A DNA stretch of 64,000 nt from Microbacterium dauci (GCF_030065535.1 NZ_JASJND010000003.1:1-64000); one strand, 5' to 3'; positions 23,452 through 34,411 are shown, counted from the stretch's first letter. Notes: generated by a model from the sequence alone, not told the origin. Made by a program: numbers and translations.

Positions 23452-24664
23452 GCTCGAGGAGCGCGGCCTCCGACGCGGGAGCCGTCTTGAGCGCTTCCGG
23501 GATCGCTGCGAGGTAGCTCTCGAGGTTGCGACGGGTCTCGCGCACGCTGTCGCCGCCGAACTTCTCGAGCACCGACTCGGCCAGCACGATCGCGACCATC
23601 GCTTCGGCGACGACGCCCGCAGCGGGCACGGCGCACACGTCCGAGCGCTGGTGATGCGCGGATGCCGCGTCGCCCGTGGCCACGTCGATCGTGCGGAGCG
23701 CGCGCGGGACGGTCGCGATTGGCTTCATGCCGGCGCGGACCCGGAGGACCGTCCCGGTGGACATGCCGCCCTCGGTACCGCCGGCACGATCCGACGAGCG
23801 CGTGATGCCGTCGTCCGTGGTGAACAACTCGTCGTGGGCGGCGGAACCGCGCCGACGAGTTGTCTCGAAGCCGTCGCCGACCTCGACGCCCTTGATGGCC
23901 TGGATGCTCATGAGGGCCTGCGCGAGCTTGCCGTCGAGTCGTCGATCCCAGTGCACGTGCGAACCGAGGCCCGGCGGGAGGCCGTAGGCGAGCACCTCGA
24001 CGATGCCACCGAGGGTGTCGCCGTCCTTCTTGGCGGCATCCACTTCGGTCACCATCGCCGCGCTCGTCTCTGCATCGAAGCACCGCAGCGGGTCAGCGTC
24101 GAGCGCGTCGACATCGTCGGGCGTCGGAACGGGGCGGCCCTCCGGCACCTGGACCGGGCCGATCGACAGCGTGTGGCTGACGAGGCGGATGCCGAGCTCC
24201 GACAGGAACGCACGGGCGATGGCGCCGAGCGCGACCCGCGCGGCGGTCTCGCGGGCGCTGGCGCGCTCGAGGATCGGCCGCGCCTCGTCGAAGTCGTACT
24301 TCTGCATGCCGACCAGATCGGCGTGGCCGGGCCTGGGACGCGTGAGCGCAGCACCGCGGCCGCGAGACTTCTCGGTGAGGTCGACGGGCTCGGGGCTCAT
24401 GACCTCGACCCACTTCGGCCACTCGGTGTTGCCGACGCGGAGCGCGATCGGGCTGCCGAGCGACAGACCGTGGCGGACGCCGCCCGAGAGGTGCAGCTCG
24501 TCCTCCTCGAACTTCATCCGCGAGCCGCGGCCGTAGCCGAGCTTGCGGCGCGCGAGGTCGGCGCGGATCGCATCGAGGGTGATCGGCACGCCGGAGGGCA
24601 GACCCTCCATGACGGCGACGAGTTCGGGGCCGTGGCTTTCGCCGGCCGTGAGCACGCGGAGCAT
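23438..24664 (-). CDS. aroC: Chorismate synthase
   Basis: 408 residues. Makes chorismate from EPSP with reduced [47 protein letters not shown] and the late '[21 protein letters not shown]' are characteristic. The ATG at 24664, preceded by GGAGA, was chosen; an upstream ATG lies inside aroE. It directly follows aroE, giving aroE-aroC-aroK-aroB. Confidence 0.97.
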   Translation of the reverse strand: MLRVLTAGESHGPELVAVMEGLPSGVPITLDAIRADLARRKLGYGRGSRMKFEEDELHLSGGVRHGLSLGSPIALRVGNTEWPKWVEVMSPEPVDLTEKSRGRGAALTRPRPGHADLVGMQKYDFDEARPILERASARETAARVALGAIARAFLSELGIRLVSHTLSIGPVQVPEGRPVPTPDDVDALDADPLRCFDAETSAAMVTEVDAAKKDGDTLGGIVEVLAYGLPPGLGSHVHWDRRLDGKLAQALMSIQAIKGVEVGDGFETTRRRGSAAHDELFTTDDGITRSSDRAGGTEGGMSTGTVLRVRAGMKPIATVPRALRTIDVATGDAASAHHQRSDVCAVPAAGVVAEAMVAIVLAESVLEKFGGDSVRETRRNLESYLAAIPEALKTAPASEAALLEHDLA

Positions 24665-24668
24665 TGCT

Positions 24669-25499
24669 CTAGTCTCCCATGAGCGCACGGCGCATGACGT
24701 CCACCACCGCAGCCTCATCCGGTAGCGGCTCGATCACATCCCCGGTCGAGAAGGCGCGGATCTGCCGGACCGCCTGGTGCAGCAGCATCCCGGTGCCGTC
24801 CTGCACGGGCAAGCCGACACGAGTCCACGCCACGCTGAGCGACGTCGGCCAGTGACCGTAGACCACGTCCATCAGCCCGCCACCGTCCTCGGCCAACCGC
24901 TCCGCGATCGGTTCCGCGAGGACGACACCGCCGGGCAGCGTGCCGATCGTGACATCCATCGGGGCCGAATCGGGCTGGTCGATCGATGAGGCGTCGACCG
25001 AGACGCCCAGCTTCGCCCCGAGCGCGACGAGGGGTGCCGCAGCCTCGGGGCGGCGCGCAACGACCTCGATCCGGTCGGCGCCGAGCTCGGCGAGGGCCAC
25101 GACCGCCGAGGTCGCGGTCGCGCCCGCGCCGACGATGCGCGCGCGATCGATCCGATCGATCCCGGCATCCGCGAACGCCGCGACGATGCCGCCGACGTCG
25201 GTGTTGAACCCGCGCCAGCCCGCTGCGTCTCGAACGAGCGTGTTGACGGCACCCGTCGCCTCAGCGCGGGTGTCGCGGGTGTGCGCGGCGGCAAAGGCGA
25301 CACCCTTGAGCGGCATCGTCAACGAGAGCCCGCGGAAGTCCCCCTCGAGTCCGGCGAGCTCACCGGCGAACGAGCGTTCGTCGACGCGACGCCGACCGTA
25401 CGTCCAGTCCCACCCGAGCAGCTGGTACGCCGCCGCGTGCAGTCGCGGCGAGAGGCTGTGCTCGATCGGGTCGCCCCAGACCTCCAGGGCGGATGCCAT
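24669..25499 (-). CDS. aroE: Shikimate dehydrogenase
   Basis: 276 residues. Reduces 3-dehydroshikimate. [20 protein letters not shown] starts the substrate domain; [10 protein letters not shown] holds the catalytic Lys; 'GAVNTLV' and FNTDVGG bind shikimate; [18 protein letters not shown] is the nucleotide loop. It follows mltG by 3 bases and begins the aro part of the operon. Confidence 0.94.
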   Translation of the reverse strand: MASALEVWGDPIEHSLSPRLHAAAYQLLGWDWTYGRRRVDERSFAGELAGLEGDFRGLSLTMPLKGVAFAAAHTRDTRAEATGAVNTLVRDAAGWRGFNTDVGGIVAAFADAGIDRIDRARIVGAGATATSAVVALAELGADRIEVVARRPEAAAPLVALGAKLGVSVDASSIDQPDSAPMDVTIGTLPGGVVLAEPIAERLAEDGGGLMDVVYGHWPTSLSVAWTRVGLPVQDGTGMLLHQAVRQIRAFSTGDVIEPLPDEAAVVDVMRRALMGD

Positions 25500-25502
25500 G
25501 GC

Positions 25503-26846
25503 TCAGCAGCCCCCGTCGGGGTTGTCGGAGCACCACGCCCGCCACTGCTCGACCGCCGCATTGTGCTCCGAGAGCGTGTTCGTGAAGACGGTCTCGCCGG
25601 TGTCGAGGTTGACGGTAACGAAGTAGAGCCACGGACCCTCCTCCGGCTCCATCGCCGCCTTGATCGCCAGCTCGCCCGGGTTCGCGATCGGACCGACCGG
25701 GAGCCCCGTGTGCACGTACGTGTTCCACGGGTTGTCGTCCGTCAGCTCCTCCTCGCGAGAGCTCGTGCCGCCCTCGCGATCGCTGAAGAAGTACTGCGCG
25801 GTCGAGTCCATCTGCAGCAGGCCGTTGGTCTCGCTGTTGCTCGGGTCGAGGCGGTTCTGGATCACACGCGAGACCTTGTAGAAGTCCTTCTCGAAGCGCG
25901 CTTCCTTCTCGATGATGGATGCGATCGTCAGGATCTCGTGCCGCCGCTCCTCGGGCACGCCCGCGGCATCCAACGCCTGCACGGTCCGGTCGACCATCCG
26001 CTGGATCACCTGCTCGGCCGTCGTGTCGGGGTCGAACGTGTACGTCGCCGGGAACAGCCATCCCTCGAGGCTGTCCTCGTCGATCCCGTACGCGGACGGG
26101 TCCGCGACGGCCGCCTGCACGTCCTCGAGCGGAAGCCCCACGCCCTCGGCGATGCGCTCGACCGACTGTGCGACGGTGAGACCCTCGCGCAGCTGCGCGG
26201 TGTTCTCCTGCTTGTTCGCCGGGTCGAGGATGGCTTCGAGCGCAGCCTCGGAGGTCATCTTCTGCTGCAACGAGAAGACGCCCGGGACGAACGAGGGGTT
26301 CTGGCCGGTGTCGATCAGGTACGAGTAGAACGCGTCGGACGTCTTGGTGACGCCGGCTTCGAAGAGCGTCGTGGAGATGTCGGCACCGGTGTCGCCACTC
26401 ACGATCGTGAGGGTGGCTTCACCCTCCGCGAGCCCGGGCTCGTAGTCTTTCGGCTCCTCCCAGCCCATGACGGCGCGGATCTGATCCTCGTAGGTGTTCC
26501 AGACCCAGAAGCAGCCGACGACGAGCGCGCCGATGAAGGCGAGGACGACACCGAACACGGTCCACGCGGCGACCTTGCTCTTCTTGCGGTCACGAGCGTG
26601 ACGCTTCGCCGCCGCCGGAGCGTTCGCCGCCTGATCCTCGAACAGTGCGTCCAGCGACGCGGCGGCCGGACGAGACGTCGCGGGCGGAACCGGCTCTGCC
26701 GGGCGCGTCGGCGTCGGCTGCGGCGTGCTCGTCGTGGGCTCGGCCGCGGGCGCGGTGCCGGCCTGATCGGCGGCGCGCGCCTCGCGTGCCGCGCGGCGGC
26801 TGAGCGGCTGCACGCCGGGATCGTCAGACGACGGGGTGTCGGACAT
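25503..26846 (-). CDS. mltG: Endolytic transglycosylase MltG
   Basis: 447 residues. MltG cuts nascent peptidoglycan and sets glycan chain length at the outer face of the membrane. Residues 1-about 90 are a cytosolic Pro/Ala/Thr-rich, low-complexity region, followed by one membrane helix (VAAWTVFGVVLAFIGALVVGCFWVW), a LysM-like domain and the YceG core with catalytic Glu in LTIASIIEKEARFEKD. Overlaps ruvX by one base and leads into aroE. Confidence 0.95.
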   Translation of the reverse strand: MSDTPSSDDPGVQPLSRRAAREARAADQAGTAPAAEPTTSTPQPTPTRPAEPVPPATSRPAAASLDALFEDQAANAPAAAKRHARDRKKSKVAAWTVFGVVLAFIGALVVGCFWVWNTYEDQIRAVMGWEEPKDYEPGLAEGEATLTIVSGDTGADISTTLFEAGVTKTSDAFYSYLIDTGQNPSFVPGVFSLQQKMTSEAALEAILDPANKQENTAQLREGLTVAQSVERIAEGVGLPLEDVQAAVADPSAYGIDEDSLEGWLFPATYTFDPDTTAEQVIQRMVDRTVQALDAAGVPEERRHEILTIASIIEKEARFEKDFYKVSRVIQNRLDPSNSETNGLLQMDSTAQYFFSDREGGTSSREEELTDDNPWNTYVHTGLPVGPIANPGELAIKAAMEPEEGPWLYFVTVNLDTGETVFTNTLSEHNAAVEQWRAWCSDNPDGGC

Positions 26847-27322
26847 CAGGTGGGCTCCTGGGTTGATGCGAGCGCCTGACCGGCCGGGGCACCGGTGCGC
26901 TTCTCGACGTCGATCGCCTGCTGGAGCAGGACGACCGCGGCGACTTGGTCAACGATCCTACGAGACGACTTCTGAGAACGCCCGCTCTGGCGGAGAGCGG
27001 CGTGGGCTGTCACGGTGCTGAGCCGCTCATCGACGAGGCGCACCTGGACAGGTGCGACAGCCGCCGCGATCTCCGCAGCGAGCGTCCGGGCGTCGGCCGT
27101 CGAGGCCGTCTCTCCGCCACTCAGGCTGATCGGCAGTCCGACGAGCACCTCGATCGCGTCGTACTCCGCCACGATCTCCGCGACCCGCGCGGCTGCCGCC
27201 TCGGTGCGCGGCACGGTCTCGACAGGCACCGCCAGCATCCCGTCCGGGTCGCACCGTGCGACACCGACGCGGGCCTTACCCGGGTCGATGCCGAGACGCA
27301 CCCCGCGACGGAACGAACTCAC
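26846..27322 (-). CDS. ruvX: Putative Holliday junction resolvase / pre-16S rRNA nuclease YqgF
   Basis: 158 residues, RNase H-like fold. The acidic sites are in RLGIDPGKARVGVARCDPDG (first Asp), 'VLVGLPISLSGGE' and 'VRLVDERLSTVTAH'. Overlaps alaS by ATGA. The alaS-ruvX-mltG-aroE order is standard for actinobacteria. Confidence 0.93.
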   Translation of the reverse strand: MSSFRRGVRLGIDPGKARVGVARCDPDGMLAVPVETVPRTEAAAARVAEIVAEYDAIEVLVGLPISLSGGETASTADARTLAAEIAAAVAPVQVRLVDERLSTVTAHAALRQSGRSQKSSRRIVDQVAAVVLLQQAIDVEKRTGAPAGQALASTQEPT

Positions 27323-29985
27323 GCGGTGGCGCCCGTCAGCGCATCGACGACGCCCGCGAGCGCGGCCGGGAGCGCCGCGACATCCGCGCCACCGCCCTGT
27401 GCGACGTCATCGCGGCCGCCACCGCCGCCGCCGAGCACGCCGGCCGCAGCCTTCGCGAGCACGCCGGCCTTCGCACCGGCGGCGCGAGCGGCGTCGTTCG
27501 TCGCGACGATGACCACGGGACGCCCGCCGACCTCCGCGCCGAGCGCCACGACGGCGGCATCCGAGCCGAGTCGCTCGCGCACCTGGAGCGCGACGGAGCG
27601 GACATCGTCGGCGGATGCCACCTGGCCGAGCGACTGCGCGACGACCGAGACGGCGCCGGCACGCTGCGCCGTGCCGACCAGCGCCGGGACGCGCTCACCG
27701 AGCGACTTGGCCTCGAACGCGGCGATCTTCTTCTCGGCCGCTTTCAGGTTCGCCTGCAGCTCCGCGATACGCGCGGGCAGCTGGTCGCGGGGCGACTTGA
27801 GGCTCGACGTGAGCTGCGAGACGATCGCACGCTCTGCGGCGAGTTCGCGGAAGGCGTCGAGACCGACGAGCGCCTCGACGCGACGGTTCGACGCACCGAC
27901 GGACGACTCGCCGACGAGATTGATGAGCCCGACCTGCGCGCTGGATGCCACGTGGGTGCCCGCGCACAGCTCGCGCGACCAGGGCCCGCCGATGTCGACC
28001 ATGCGGACGGTGTCACCGTACTTCTCGCCGAACAGCGCCATCGCACCCGCGGCCTTCGCCTCGTCCAGCGACATGACACGTGTGGTGACCTGCAGGTCGT
28101 CGCGGACCGCGTTGTTCGCGATCTCCTCGATCTCGCTGCGCGTCTCGGGCGACAGCGCCTGCCCCCACGCGAAGTCGAAGCGGAGGTACCCGGCGCGGTT
28201 CAGCGAGCCCGCCTGCGTCGCGCCCTTCCCCAGCGTGTCGCGAAGCGCGGCGTGCACGAGGTGGGTCGCGGAGTGCGCCTGCGCCGCGGCACGACGGTTC
28301 GCGGCATCCACCACCGTCGTCGCGGGCTGACCGACGCCGACCTCACCGGTGGTGACCTCAACGGTGTGGCTCACGAGGCCGGGGACGGGCTTCTGCACGT
28401 CGAGCACCTCGAGCTCGAAGCCCGGCCCGACGATGACGCCCTTGTCGGCGACCTGGCCGCCGGACTCGGCGTACAGCGCGGTCTCCGCGAGGATGACCTC
28501 GGCGATCTGGCCGTGCGTCGCGCGGTCGGTGGGCACGCCACCGACGAGGATGCCGAGGATGCGGGACTCGGTCTCGAGATCGGTGTACCCGGTGAAGACC
28601 GTCTCGCCCTGGGCGCGAAGTTCGCGGTAGACACTCGTGTCGGCGAGCTGACCCTTCCGCGACCGAGCATCGGCCTTCGCGCGCTCGCGCTGCTCGGTCA
28701 TGAGCGTGTCGAACGCGGCGCGGTCGACCGTGATGCCCGCTTCCTCGACGATCTCGAGCGTCAGGTCGATCGGGAACCCGTAGGTGTCGTGCAGGAGGAA
28801 CGCCTGGGCGCCGCTCAGCTGGGCGTCACCCGCCGCCTTCGTCGCGGCGACCGACTCGTCGAGGATCTCGGAGCCCGACGCGAGCGTGCGAAGGAACGTC
28901 GCCTCTTCGGCGAGGGCGTACTGCGAGAGGCGCTCGTAGTCGGTGCCGACGATCGGGTACGCCGCCTTCATCGCGTCGCGCGACGTCGCGAAGAGCTCGG
29001 CGAAGCTGGGCCCGTCGACGCCGAGCAGGCGCATGGACCGGATCGCGCGGCGCATCAGACGCCGAAGGATGTAGCCGCGGCCGTCGTTCGACGGCGTGAC
29101 ACCGTCGGAGAGCAGCATGAGGGAAGAGCGGATGTGGTCTGCAACGACCCGGAACCGGACATCGTCCTCGTGGTTCGCGCCGTACGCGCGGCCCGAGAGC
29201 TCCACGGCCTTGTCGAGGACCGGACGCACCTGATCGGTCTCGTACATGTTGTCGACGCCCTGCTTGATGAACGCGACGCGCTCGAGGCCCATGCCGGTGT
29301 CGATGTTCTTCGCCGGCAACTCGCCGACGATGTCGAACTCGAACTTCGAGCGCACGTTGGTGATCTCGTACTGCATGAAGACGAGGTTCCAGATCTCGAC
29401 GTAGCGGTCATCGTCGGTGGCGGGGCCACCGTCGATGCCGTAGTCGGGTCCGCGGTCGAAGAAGATCTCCGAGCAGGGGCCAGCCGGACCCGGAAGCCCG
29501 GTCGTCCAGTAGTTGGTGTCCTTGCCGAGGCGCTGGATGCGCTCCGCCGGCAGCGACGACAGCTTCAACCACAGGTCGTGCGCCTCGTCGTCCTCCTCGT
29601 ACACCGTGACCCACAGGTCCTTCGGGTCGAACCCGAGCCCGCCGTCTTCCTCGGACGACGTGAGGAGCTCCCACGCGTAGGTGATCGCGCCTTCCTTGAA
29701 GTAGTCGCCGAACGACCAGTTGCCGAGCATCTGGAAGAAGGTGCCGTGCCGAGGCGTCTTGCCGACCTCTTCGATGTCGTTCGTCCGGATGCACTTCTGG
29801 TTGTCCGCGGCGCTCGGATAGGGCGCGGGCACGTCACCGGAGAGGTACGGGATGAACGGGACCATGCCCGCGACCGTGAACAGCAGCGCCGGGTCGTCGG
29901 TGACGAGCGAGGCGGAGGGCACGATCGTGTGCCCCTTCTTCTCGAAGAAGTCCAGGTAGCGCTGAGCGATCTCGGCGGTCTTCAT
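27319..29985 (-). CDS. alaS: Alanyl-tRNA synthetase
   Basis: 888 residues. Class II aminoacylation core (MKTAEIAQRYLDFFEKKGHTIVPSASL, then motif 2/3 region), editing domain with zinc ligands HSATHLVHAALR and 'CAGTHVASSAQVG', and the C-terminal Gly-rich C-Ala domain (GGGGGGRDDVAQGGG). The ATG at 29985 gives the family start; an upstream ATG adds only MPQGPH. No T-box was seen upstream. Confidence 0.97.
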   Translation of the reverse strand: MKTAEIAQRYLDFFEKKGHTIVPSASLVTDDPALLFTVAGMVPFIPYLSGDVPAPYPSAADNQKCIRTNDIEEVGKTPRHGTFFQMLGNWSFGDYFKEGAITYAWELLTSSEEDGGLGFDPKDLWVTVYEEDDEAHDLWLKLSSLPAERIQRLGKDTNYWTTGLPGPAGPCSEIFFDRGPDYGIDGGPATDDDRYVEIWNLVFMQYEITNVRSKFEFDIVGELPAKNIDTGMGLERVAFIKQGVDNMYETDQVRPVLDKAVELSGRAYGANHEDDVRFRVVADHIRSSLMLLSDGVTPSNDGRGYILRRLMRRAIRSMRLLGVDGPSFAELFATSRDAMKAAYPIVGTDYERLSQYALAEEATFLRTLASGSEILDESVAATKAAGDAQLSGAQAFLLHDTYGFPIDLTLEIVEEAGITVDRAAFDTLMTEQRERAKADARSRKGQLADTSVYRELRAQGETVFTGYTDLETESRILGILVGGVPTDRATHGQIAEVILAETALYAESGGQVADKGVIVGPGFELEVLDVQKPVPGLVSHTVEVTTGEVGVGQPATTVVDAANRRAAAQAHSATHLVHAALRDTLGKGATQAGSLNRAGYLRFDFAWGQALSPETRSEIEEIANNAVRDDLQVTTRVMSLDEAKAAGAMALFGEKYGDTVRMVDIGGPWSRELCAGTHVASSAQVGLINLVGESSVGASNRRVEALVGLDAFRELAAERAIVSQLTSSLKSPRDQLPARIAELQANLKAAEKKIAAFEAKSLGERVPALVGTAQRAGAVSVVAQSLGQVASADDVRSVALQVRERLGSDAAVVALGAEVGGRPVVIVATNDAARAAGAKAGVLAKAAAGVLGGGGGGRDDVAQGGGADVAALPAALAGVVDALTGATA

Positions 29986-30046
29986 GTGGGGTCCTTGAGG
30001 CATGCGTGAGCGTCGCGGCTACTCGCCGCGACAGGGTCGGGCTGGA

Positions 30047-30280
30047 TCAGGCGTCGGCGCGCGGAGCGTCGGCCGCGGTCGTGTCGGCCTTCGCGTCTGC
30101 GAGCAGGCCTTCGATCTTCGCCTCCTGCGCGTGATACGCGTCGGCGATGCGGTCGGTGAACTCGGAGATGCGCAGGTCGACCTCCGAGAGGAGCTCCTGT
30201 CCGCGCGGATCCTTGTTGACCAGGTGGGCGACGACGAATCCGCCGGCGATGCCCAGCACGAACCAGAGCGCGTTCTTCAT
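30047..30280 (-). CDS. Small membrane protein with acidic/Ala-rich tail
   Basis: 77 residues from the ATG at 30280: a single membrane segment (NALWFVLGIAGGFVVAHLV) followed by a charged helical region and a low-complexity DTTAADAPRADA end. This resembles short actinobacterial YtxH-like/hypothetical proteins that sit between alaS and rpsD. Function unknown. Two further in-frame ATGs (30289, 30322) exist, none with a strong ribosome site. Confidence 0.7.
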   Translation of the reverse strand: MKNALWFVLGIAGGFVVAHLVNKDPRGQELLSEVDLRISEFTDRIADAYHAQEAKIEGLLADAKADTTAADAPRADA

Positions 30281-30305
30281 GGTTCCCATGTTAGGTGGAA
30301 AGCAG

Positions 30306-30335
30306 AAGGGGCGCCGGGTCACCCCGACGCCCCTT
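30306..30335 (-). terminator. Terminator of rpsD
   Basis: An 8-bp stem AAGGGGCG/CGCCCCTT (30306-30313 with 30328-30335) has an inner CGGG-TCAC-CCCG hairpin. On the minus strand it is followed by CTGCTTTCC, partly T-rich. It lies 23 bases after the rpsD stop. Confidence 0.75.
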
Positions 30336-30357
30336 CCCGAGACACGTTCCGCGTGAC

Positions 30358-30987
30358 TTAGCGCGCGGCGTAGTACTCGACGACGAGCTGGACTTCACAG
30401 GTCACCGGAACCTCGGCGCGCTTGGGGCGACGCTCGAGACGGGCCTGGAGCTTGTCGAGCTCGACAGCGAGGTAACCCGGAACCGGGGGCAGAACCTCGG
30501 CGTGACCGCCGGCGGCTGCGACCTGGAAGGGCTCCAGCGCCTCGCTCTTCTCCTTGACGTGGATCGTCTGGCCGGGCTTCACGCGGAACGACGGGCGGTC
30601 CACGAGCTGGCCGTCGACGAGGATGTGACGGTGCACGACGAGCTGGCGCGCCTGCGCGGTGGTGCGGGCGAAGCCGGCACGCAGCACGAGGGCGTCGAGA
30701 CGCATCTCGAGCAGCTCGACGAGGTTCTCACCGGTCAGTCCGTCCTTGCGACGGGCCTCGTTGAAGGTGTTGCGAAGCTGCTTCTCGCGGATGCCGTACT
30801 GCTCGCGCAGACGCTGCTTCTCGCGGAGGCGGACGGCGTAGTCGCTGTCCTGCTTGCGCTTGGTGCGGCCGTGCTCACCCGGAGCGTAGGGACGCTTCTC
30901 GAGGTACTTGGCTGCCTTGGGGGTCAGCGCGATGCCGAGGGCACGCGACAGGCGGACCTTGCGGCGGTCCTGAGACTTCGTGGTCAC
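30358..30987 (-). CDS. rpsD: 30S ribosomal protein S4
   Basis: 209 residues, full length. S4 starts 16S rRNA folding. MTTKSQDRRKVRLSRALGIALTPKAAKYLEKRPYAPGEHG is typical of the zinc-free actinobacterial form (no N-terminal Cys cluster). The S4 RNA-binding domain is MRLDALVLRAGFARTTAQARQLVVHRHILVDG. GTG start preceded by GGAAGGAAG. Monocistronic, with its own terminator. Confidence 0.98.
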   Translation of the reverse strand: MTTKSQDRRKVRLSRALGIALTPKAAKYLEKRPYAPGEHGRTKRKQDSDYAVRLREKQRLREQYGIREKQLRNTFNEARRKDGLTGENLVELLEMRLDALVLRAGFARTTAQARQLVVHRHILVDGQLVDRPSFRVKPGQTIHVKEKSEALEPFQVAAAGGHAEVLPPVPGYLAVELDKLQARLERRPKRAEVPVTCEVQLVVEYYAAR

Positions 30988-31154
30988 GAAGCACTTCCTT
31001 CCATGACGTGGCCGTGTCGATCACGGCTCACGGGCGTATCGCCGCTCCTCGCCCTCTCGGACTGCACGCCGGGGCACGCCGAAAGGTGGGAAAGAAGAAC
31101 GGGGATGCCCGAAAACACGGTTTCGAGCCGATCAATCCTATCAGACCGGGGCTT

Positions 31155-32663
31155 TCAGCCGAGGCGTTCCGCGTGGTCCAGCATCCCCACCGGGTGGAAC
31201 GGCACGTCGGCCGACCGGAGATCGGCGATCCGGTACCAGCCGACCGAGGTGTCGCCGTCGAGCACGTCGATGCGACGCGCTCGCGGAAGCGCCTCGAGCT
31301 CATCGCTCCGGATGCCGAAGACGAAAGCGACCTCGTGCCCGGAATGACCAGGTCGGTCGTAGATGTTCTCGACGACATCGAGGAGCGTGGCATCCGTCAG
31401 CGTCGCTCCGAGCTCCTCCCGGATCTCGCGGTGCATGGCATCGACCGCACGTTCCCCGATATCGATGCCACCACCGGGCGCCCGGAGGAATCCGCCGTCG
31501 TCGAGGTCGCCGTACTGCTCGGCGAGGACCCACCCGTCTCGCACGAGCAGGCCGACCGCGATCGCTCGGATGCGACGGCGCGCCGGCAACTCCGCCGCGT
31601 ACGCCGATACGGCGCGACGATACGCGGGCAGGTGTGGGGCGAGCTCGCCGAGGGCCGTCCGCAGCGCGGGCGTGGGCTTGTCGTCGTCGTGGAGCGCCAA
31701 CGCGAGGAAGGCGTGCGCTGCCGGAGCGAGCGGGTCGGCGGCATCCACGTGACGGAGGACCGCCATCGCGCCGGAAGCGTCGCCGACGTTGCGGAGCGAA
31801 CTCGCGAGCTGGATACATGCCTGTGTGCGCTTCGTTCCGTCGAGTCCTGCGTCGAGTGCGGCCCGGTACAGCGGGATCGCCGCGGCCTCTTCCCCGAGGA
31901 AATCCTCGACGGATGCACGCTCGAACAGCGCCTCGGGGTCGCCTTCGCCCAGCTCGCGTACGAGTTCCCCCATTGCGCGGCGCAGCTCATCCGGCTGGTC
32001 GTCGTCGGCTCGCGCCCACAGGTCGGCGACACGACGCGACCAGGCGTCCCCCGGCGCATCCACCACGGGTCCCGGCACGAGCAGGTCACGCACGCGCGCC
32101 TGCGCGGTTCGCAGCGGGCCCGGTGTCACCGCCGCCTCAGCGAACACGTGCAGCGCACGCAGCGCTCCCCCGGCGTCGCTGAGTTCGCCGCTCAACAGGT
32201 GCGACAGCAGATCGGATGCCGCCCGAAGGTGGACGACGCCCATCTCGTGGTCGCCCCAGCTCGGCTCGCCGACGCGCTCGCCGTCGACTGCGACCACGAC
32301 GTGCTTGCGGCGCGTCGAGTTCGCCCCCGACCACTCCCACCCCGCATGGAACACGGCGCCGGGCCGGTAGCCCGTCTCCTCCTCGAGCTCTCGGACCGCG
32401 GCCTCGACCGGTGTCTCCCCCTCGTCGACCGCGCCACCGGGGATCTCGACGATCGCTCGTGCCGGACCGACGCGGAACTGCTCGAAGAGGACGACGTCGA
32501 AGGTCGCCGTGAATGCCACGACGGCCACCGTGTCGGACTGGGTCTGCACGTCCCAGTCGCTGAGTACCCCACCGGGCAGCTCGTACGTGTCGCGTCGCAC
32601 CCGCACATACCCCTCGTAGACGGACTTCGAGCCGCGAAGACGCCAGTCGAAAGGGTCGGTCAT
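31155..32663 (-). CDS. NUDIX-TPR-NUDIX fusion protein
   Basis: 502 residues in one frame. Residues 1-about 190 form an ADP-ribose pyrophosphatase-type NUDIX domain with box [21 protein letters not shown]. Residues about 205-350 are a tetratrico-peptide (TPR_5-type) domain ([48 protein letters not shown]). Residues about 360-502 are a second NUDIX domain with box [20 protein letters not shown]. Both boxes keep the REUxEE core, so both may be active. The three are normally separate proteins. Overlaps rarA by 4 bases. Substrates are unknown. Confidence 0.88.
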   Translation of the reverse strand: MTDPFDWRLRGSKSVYEGYVRVRRDTYELPGGVLSDWDVQTQSDTVAVVAFTATFDVVLFEQFRVGPARAIVEIPGGAVDEGETPVEAAVRELEEETGYRPGAVFHAGWEWSGANSTRRKHVVVAVDGERVGEPSWGDHEMGVVHLRAASDLLSHLLSGELSDAGGALRALHVFAEAAVTPGPLRTAQARVRDLLVPGPVVDAPGDAWSRRVADLWARADDDQPDELRRAMGELVRELGEGDPEALFERASVEDFLGEEAAAIPLYRAALDAGLDGTKRTQACIQLASSLRNVGDASGAMAVLRHVDAADPLAPAAHAFLALALHDDDKPTPALRTALGELAPHLPAYRRAVSAYAAELPARRRIRAIAVGLLVRDGWVLAEQYGDLDDGGFLRAPGGGIDIGERAVDAMHREIREELGATLTDATLLDVVENIYDRPGHSGHEVAFVFGIRSDELEALPRARRIDVLDGDTSVGWYRIADLRSADVPFHPVGMLDHAERLG

Positions 32664-33988
32664 GCGTCGCCGCCGAGGATCTTCCGGATCTTCTCGACGC
32701 GCGCGCCGATGTCACGCTCGACGCCGCGCGCGGTCGGCTCGTAGTAGCGCCGCCCGACGAGCTCGTCCGGGAGGTACTGCTGCGTCGCGACCCCGACGTC
32801 GAGGTCATGCGGATAGATGTAGCCCTTGCCGTGGCCGAGCCGCTTCGCTCCCGCGTAGTGCGCGTCGCGGAGGTGCAGCGGCACCCGGCCGAACCCGCCC
32901 GCACGGACGTCGGCGATGGCGGCGTTGATCGCCGCGTAGGCGGCGTTCGACTTCGCCGTCGTCGCCAGGTAGGCCGTCGCTTCAGCGAGCGGGATACGCC
33001 CCTCCGGCATCCCGATGAACGCCACGGCGTCGGCGGCGGCGACCGCGATCTGGAGCGCCTGCGGGTCGGCGAGGCCGATGTCCTCCGCCGCCGAGATGAC
33101 GAGCCGCCGCGCGATGAAGCGTGGATCCTCGCCGGCCTCGATCATCCGCGCGAGGTAGTGCATCGCGGCATCCGCGTCGGAGCCTCGGATCGACTTGATG
33201 AACGCGCTGATGACGTCGTAGTGCTCGTCGCCCTGTCGGTCGTACCGGAGCAGTGCACGATCGACGGCCTGCGCGACGTGCTCCGCAGTGATCACCGGCG
33301 TCTCGTCGTCGTCGGGGATCGACATCGCCGCGGCCGCTTCGAGGGACGTCAACGCCCGCCGGGCATCGCCCGAGGCGAGATGCACGATCGCGGCACGCGC
33401 CTCGTCGGAGAGTGTCACCGCCCCCGCCAGGCCGCGCGCGTCGCTGACGGCGCGGTCGACGAGCATCGCGAGGTCGTCGTCGGTGAGCGGCTGCAGCGTC
33501 AACAGGAGCGAGCGCGACAGCAGCGGCGAGACGACGGAGAACGACGGGTTCTCGGTCGTCGCGGCAATCAGGATGACCCAGCCGTTCTCGACGCCGGGAA
33601 GCAGCGCGTCCTGCTGCGCCTTCGTGAATCGGTGGATCTCGTCGAGGAACAGGATCGTGGACACGCCGTAGAGGTCCCGCTGCGTCATCGCTTCCTGCAT
33701 GACCTCACGGACGTCCTTGACCCCAGCGGTGACCGCCGACAGTTCGACGAAGCGGCGCCCCGAGGTGCGGGCGATCGCCTGCGCCAGCGTGGTCTTGCCG
33801 GTGCCGGGCGGACCCCACAGGATGACCGATACGGCCCCGGCGGTTGCGCGTTCCGGGTCGGCGAGGGCCACGAGCGGCGACCCAGGACGGAGGAGATGCC
33901 CTTGACCGGCGACCTCGTCGAGCGATGCCGGCCGCATACGGACCGCGAGGGGCGTGGCTCCTCGGAACAGCGCGTCACCCATCGTCAC
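32660..33988 (-). CDS. rarA: Replication-associated recombination protein RarA (MgsA)
   Basis: 442 residues, AAA+ ATPase acting at stalled forks. Walker [18 protein letters not shown], Walker [20 protein letters not shown], sensor regions and the C-terminal tetramerisation part are complete. GTG at 33988 lies 6 bases after a TAGCCT box (33995-34000), suggesting a leaderless message; the ATG two codons later is an alternative start. Confidence 0.95.
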   Translation of the reverse strand: MTMGDALFRGATPLAVRMRPASLDEVAGQGHLLRPGSPLVALADPERATAGAVSVILWGPPGTGKTTLAQAIARTSGRRFVELSAVTAGVKDVREVMQEAMTQRDLYGVSTILFLDEIHRFTKAQQDALLPGVENGWVILIAATTENPSFSVVSPLLSRSLLLTLQPLTDDDLAMLVDRAVSDARGLAGAVTLSDEARAAIVHLASGDARRALTSLEAAAAMSIPDDDETPVITAEHVAQAVDRALLRYDRQGDEHYDVISAFIKSIRGSDADAAMHYLARMIEAGEDPRFIARRLVISAAEDIGLADPQALQIAVAAADAVAFIGMPEGRIPLAEATAYLATTAKSNAAYAAINAAIADVRAGGFGRVPLHLRDAHYAGAKRLGHGKGYIYPHDLDVGVATQQYLPDELVGRRYYEPTARGVERDIGARVEKIRKILGGDA

Positions 33989-34099
33989 CCGACCAGGCTA
34001 GCCTCGCCCACGGACACTCCCGGCCGGTTTGATCAGCGTCACGCGGACTGCATAAGGTTTGCTGTGCCCCATCGGTGGGCACCGACAGAGGAGGTCGCC

Positions 34100-34411
34100 G
34101 TGGCGACGGGCAAGTCCGGAAGGACGCGCGGCACCGCGCAGGAGCGGGAGCGGGCACGCCTCTACGACGCGCGCCGTCGGTTCCACGAGTCGCTCGGGCG
34201 TCGTCGCCGTCGCGACAACGTCATCGCCGGTGTCGCCGGCGGCGCACTGATCCTCGCCATCCTCGGCGGCCAGATCGCCTACTACACGCTCGGTCCAGGC
34301 GCCCCGGTCCCCGAGCCCGCTCCGACGTCCACCCCCACACCGACCACGTCGCCCGCACCCACGGTGAGCCCCTCGCCGACGGTCAGCCCGACGCCGACGC
34401 CCACCCCCTGA
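34100..34411 (+). CDS. Small membrane protein with Thr/Pro-rich tail
   Basis: 103 residues. GTG start with GAGGAGG 8 bases upstream. A basic N terminus (RRRFHESLGRRRRRD) precedes one membrane segment (NVIAGVAGGALILAILGGQIAYYTLG), then about 45 residues of PAPTSTPTPTTSP-type sequence, presumably outside the cell. No enzymatic motif. Divergent from rarA and 92 bases upstream of the DUF349 gene, in the same direction. Function unknown. Confidence 0.75.
   Translation: MATGKSGRTRGTAQERERARLYDARRRFHESLGRRRRRDNVIAGVAGGALILAILGGQIAYYTLGPGAPVPEPAPTSTPTPTTSPAPTVSPSPTVSPTPTPTP

Noticed and set aside
27256..30009. A 917-codon plus-strand frame opposite alaS
   Set aside because: Shadow of alaS; no start signal and no recognisable protein.
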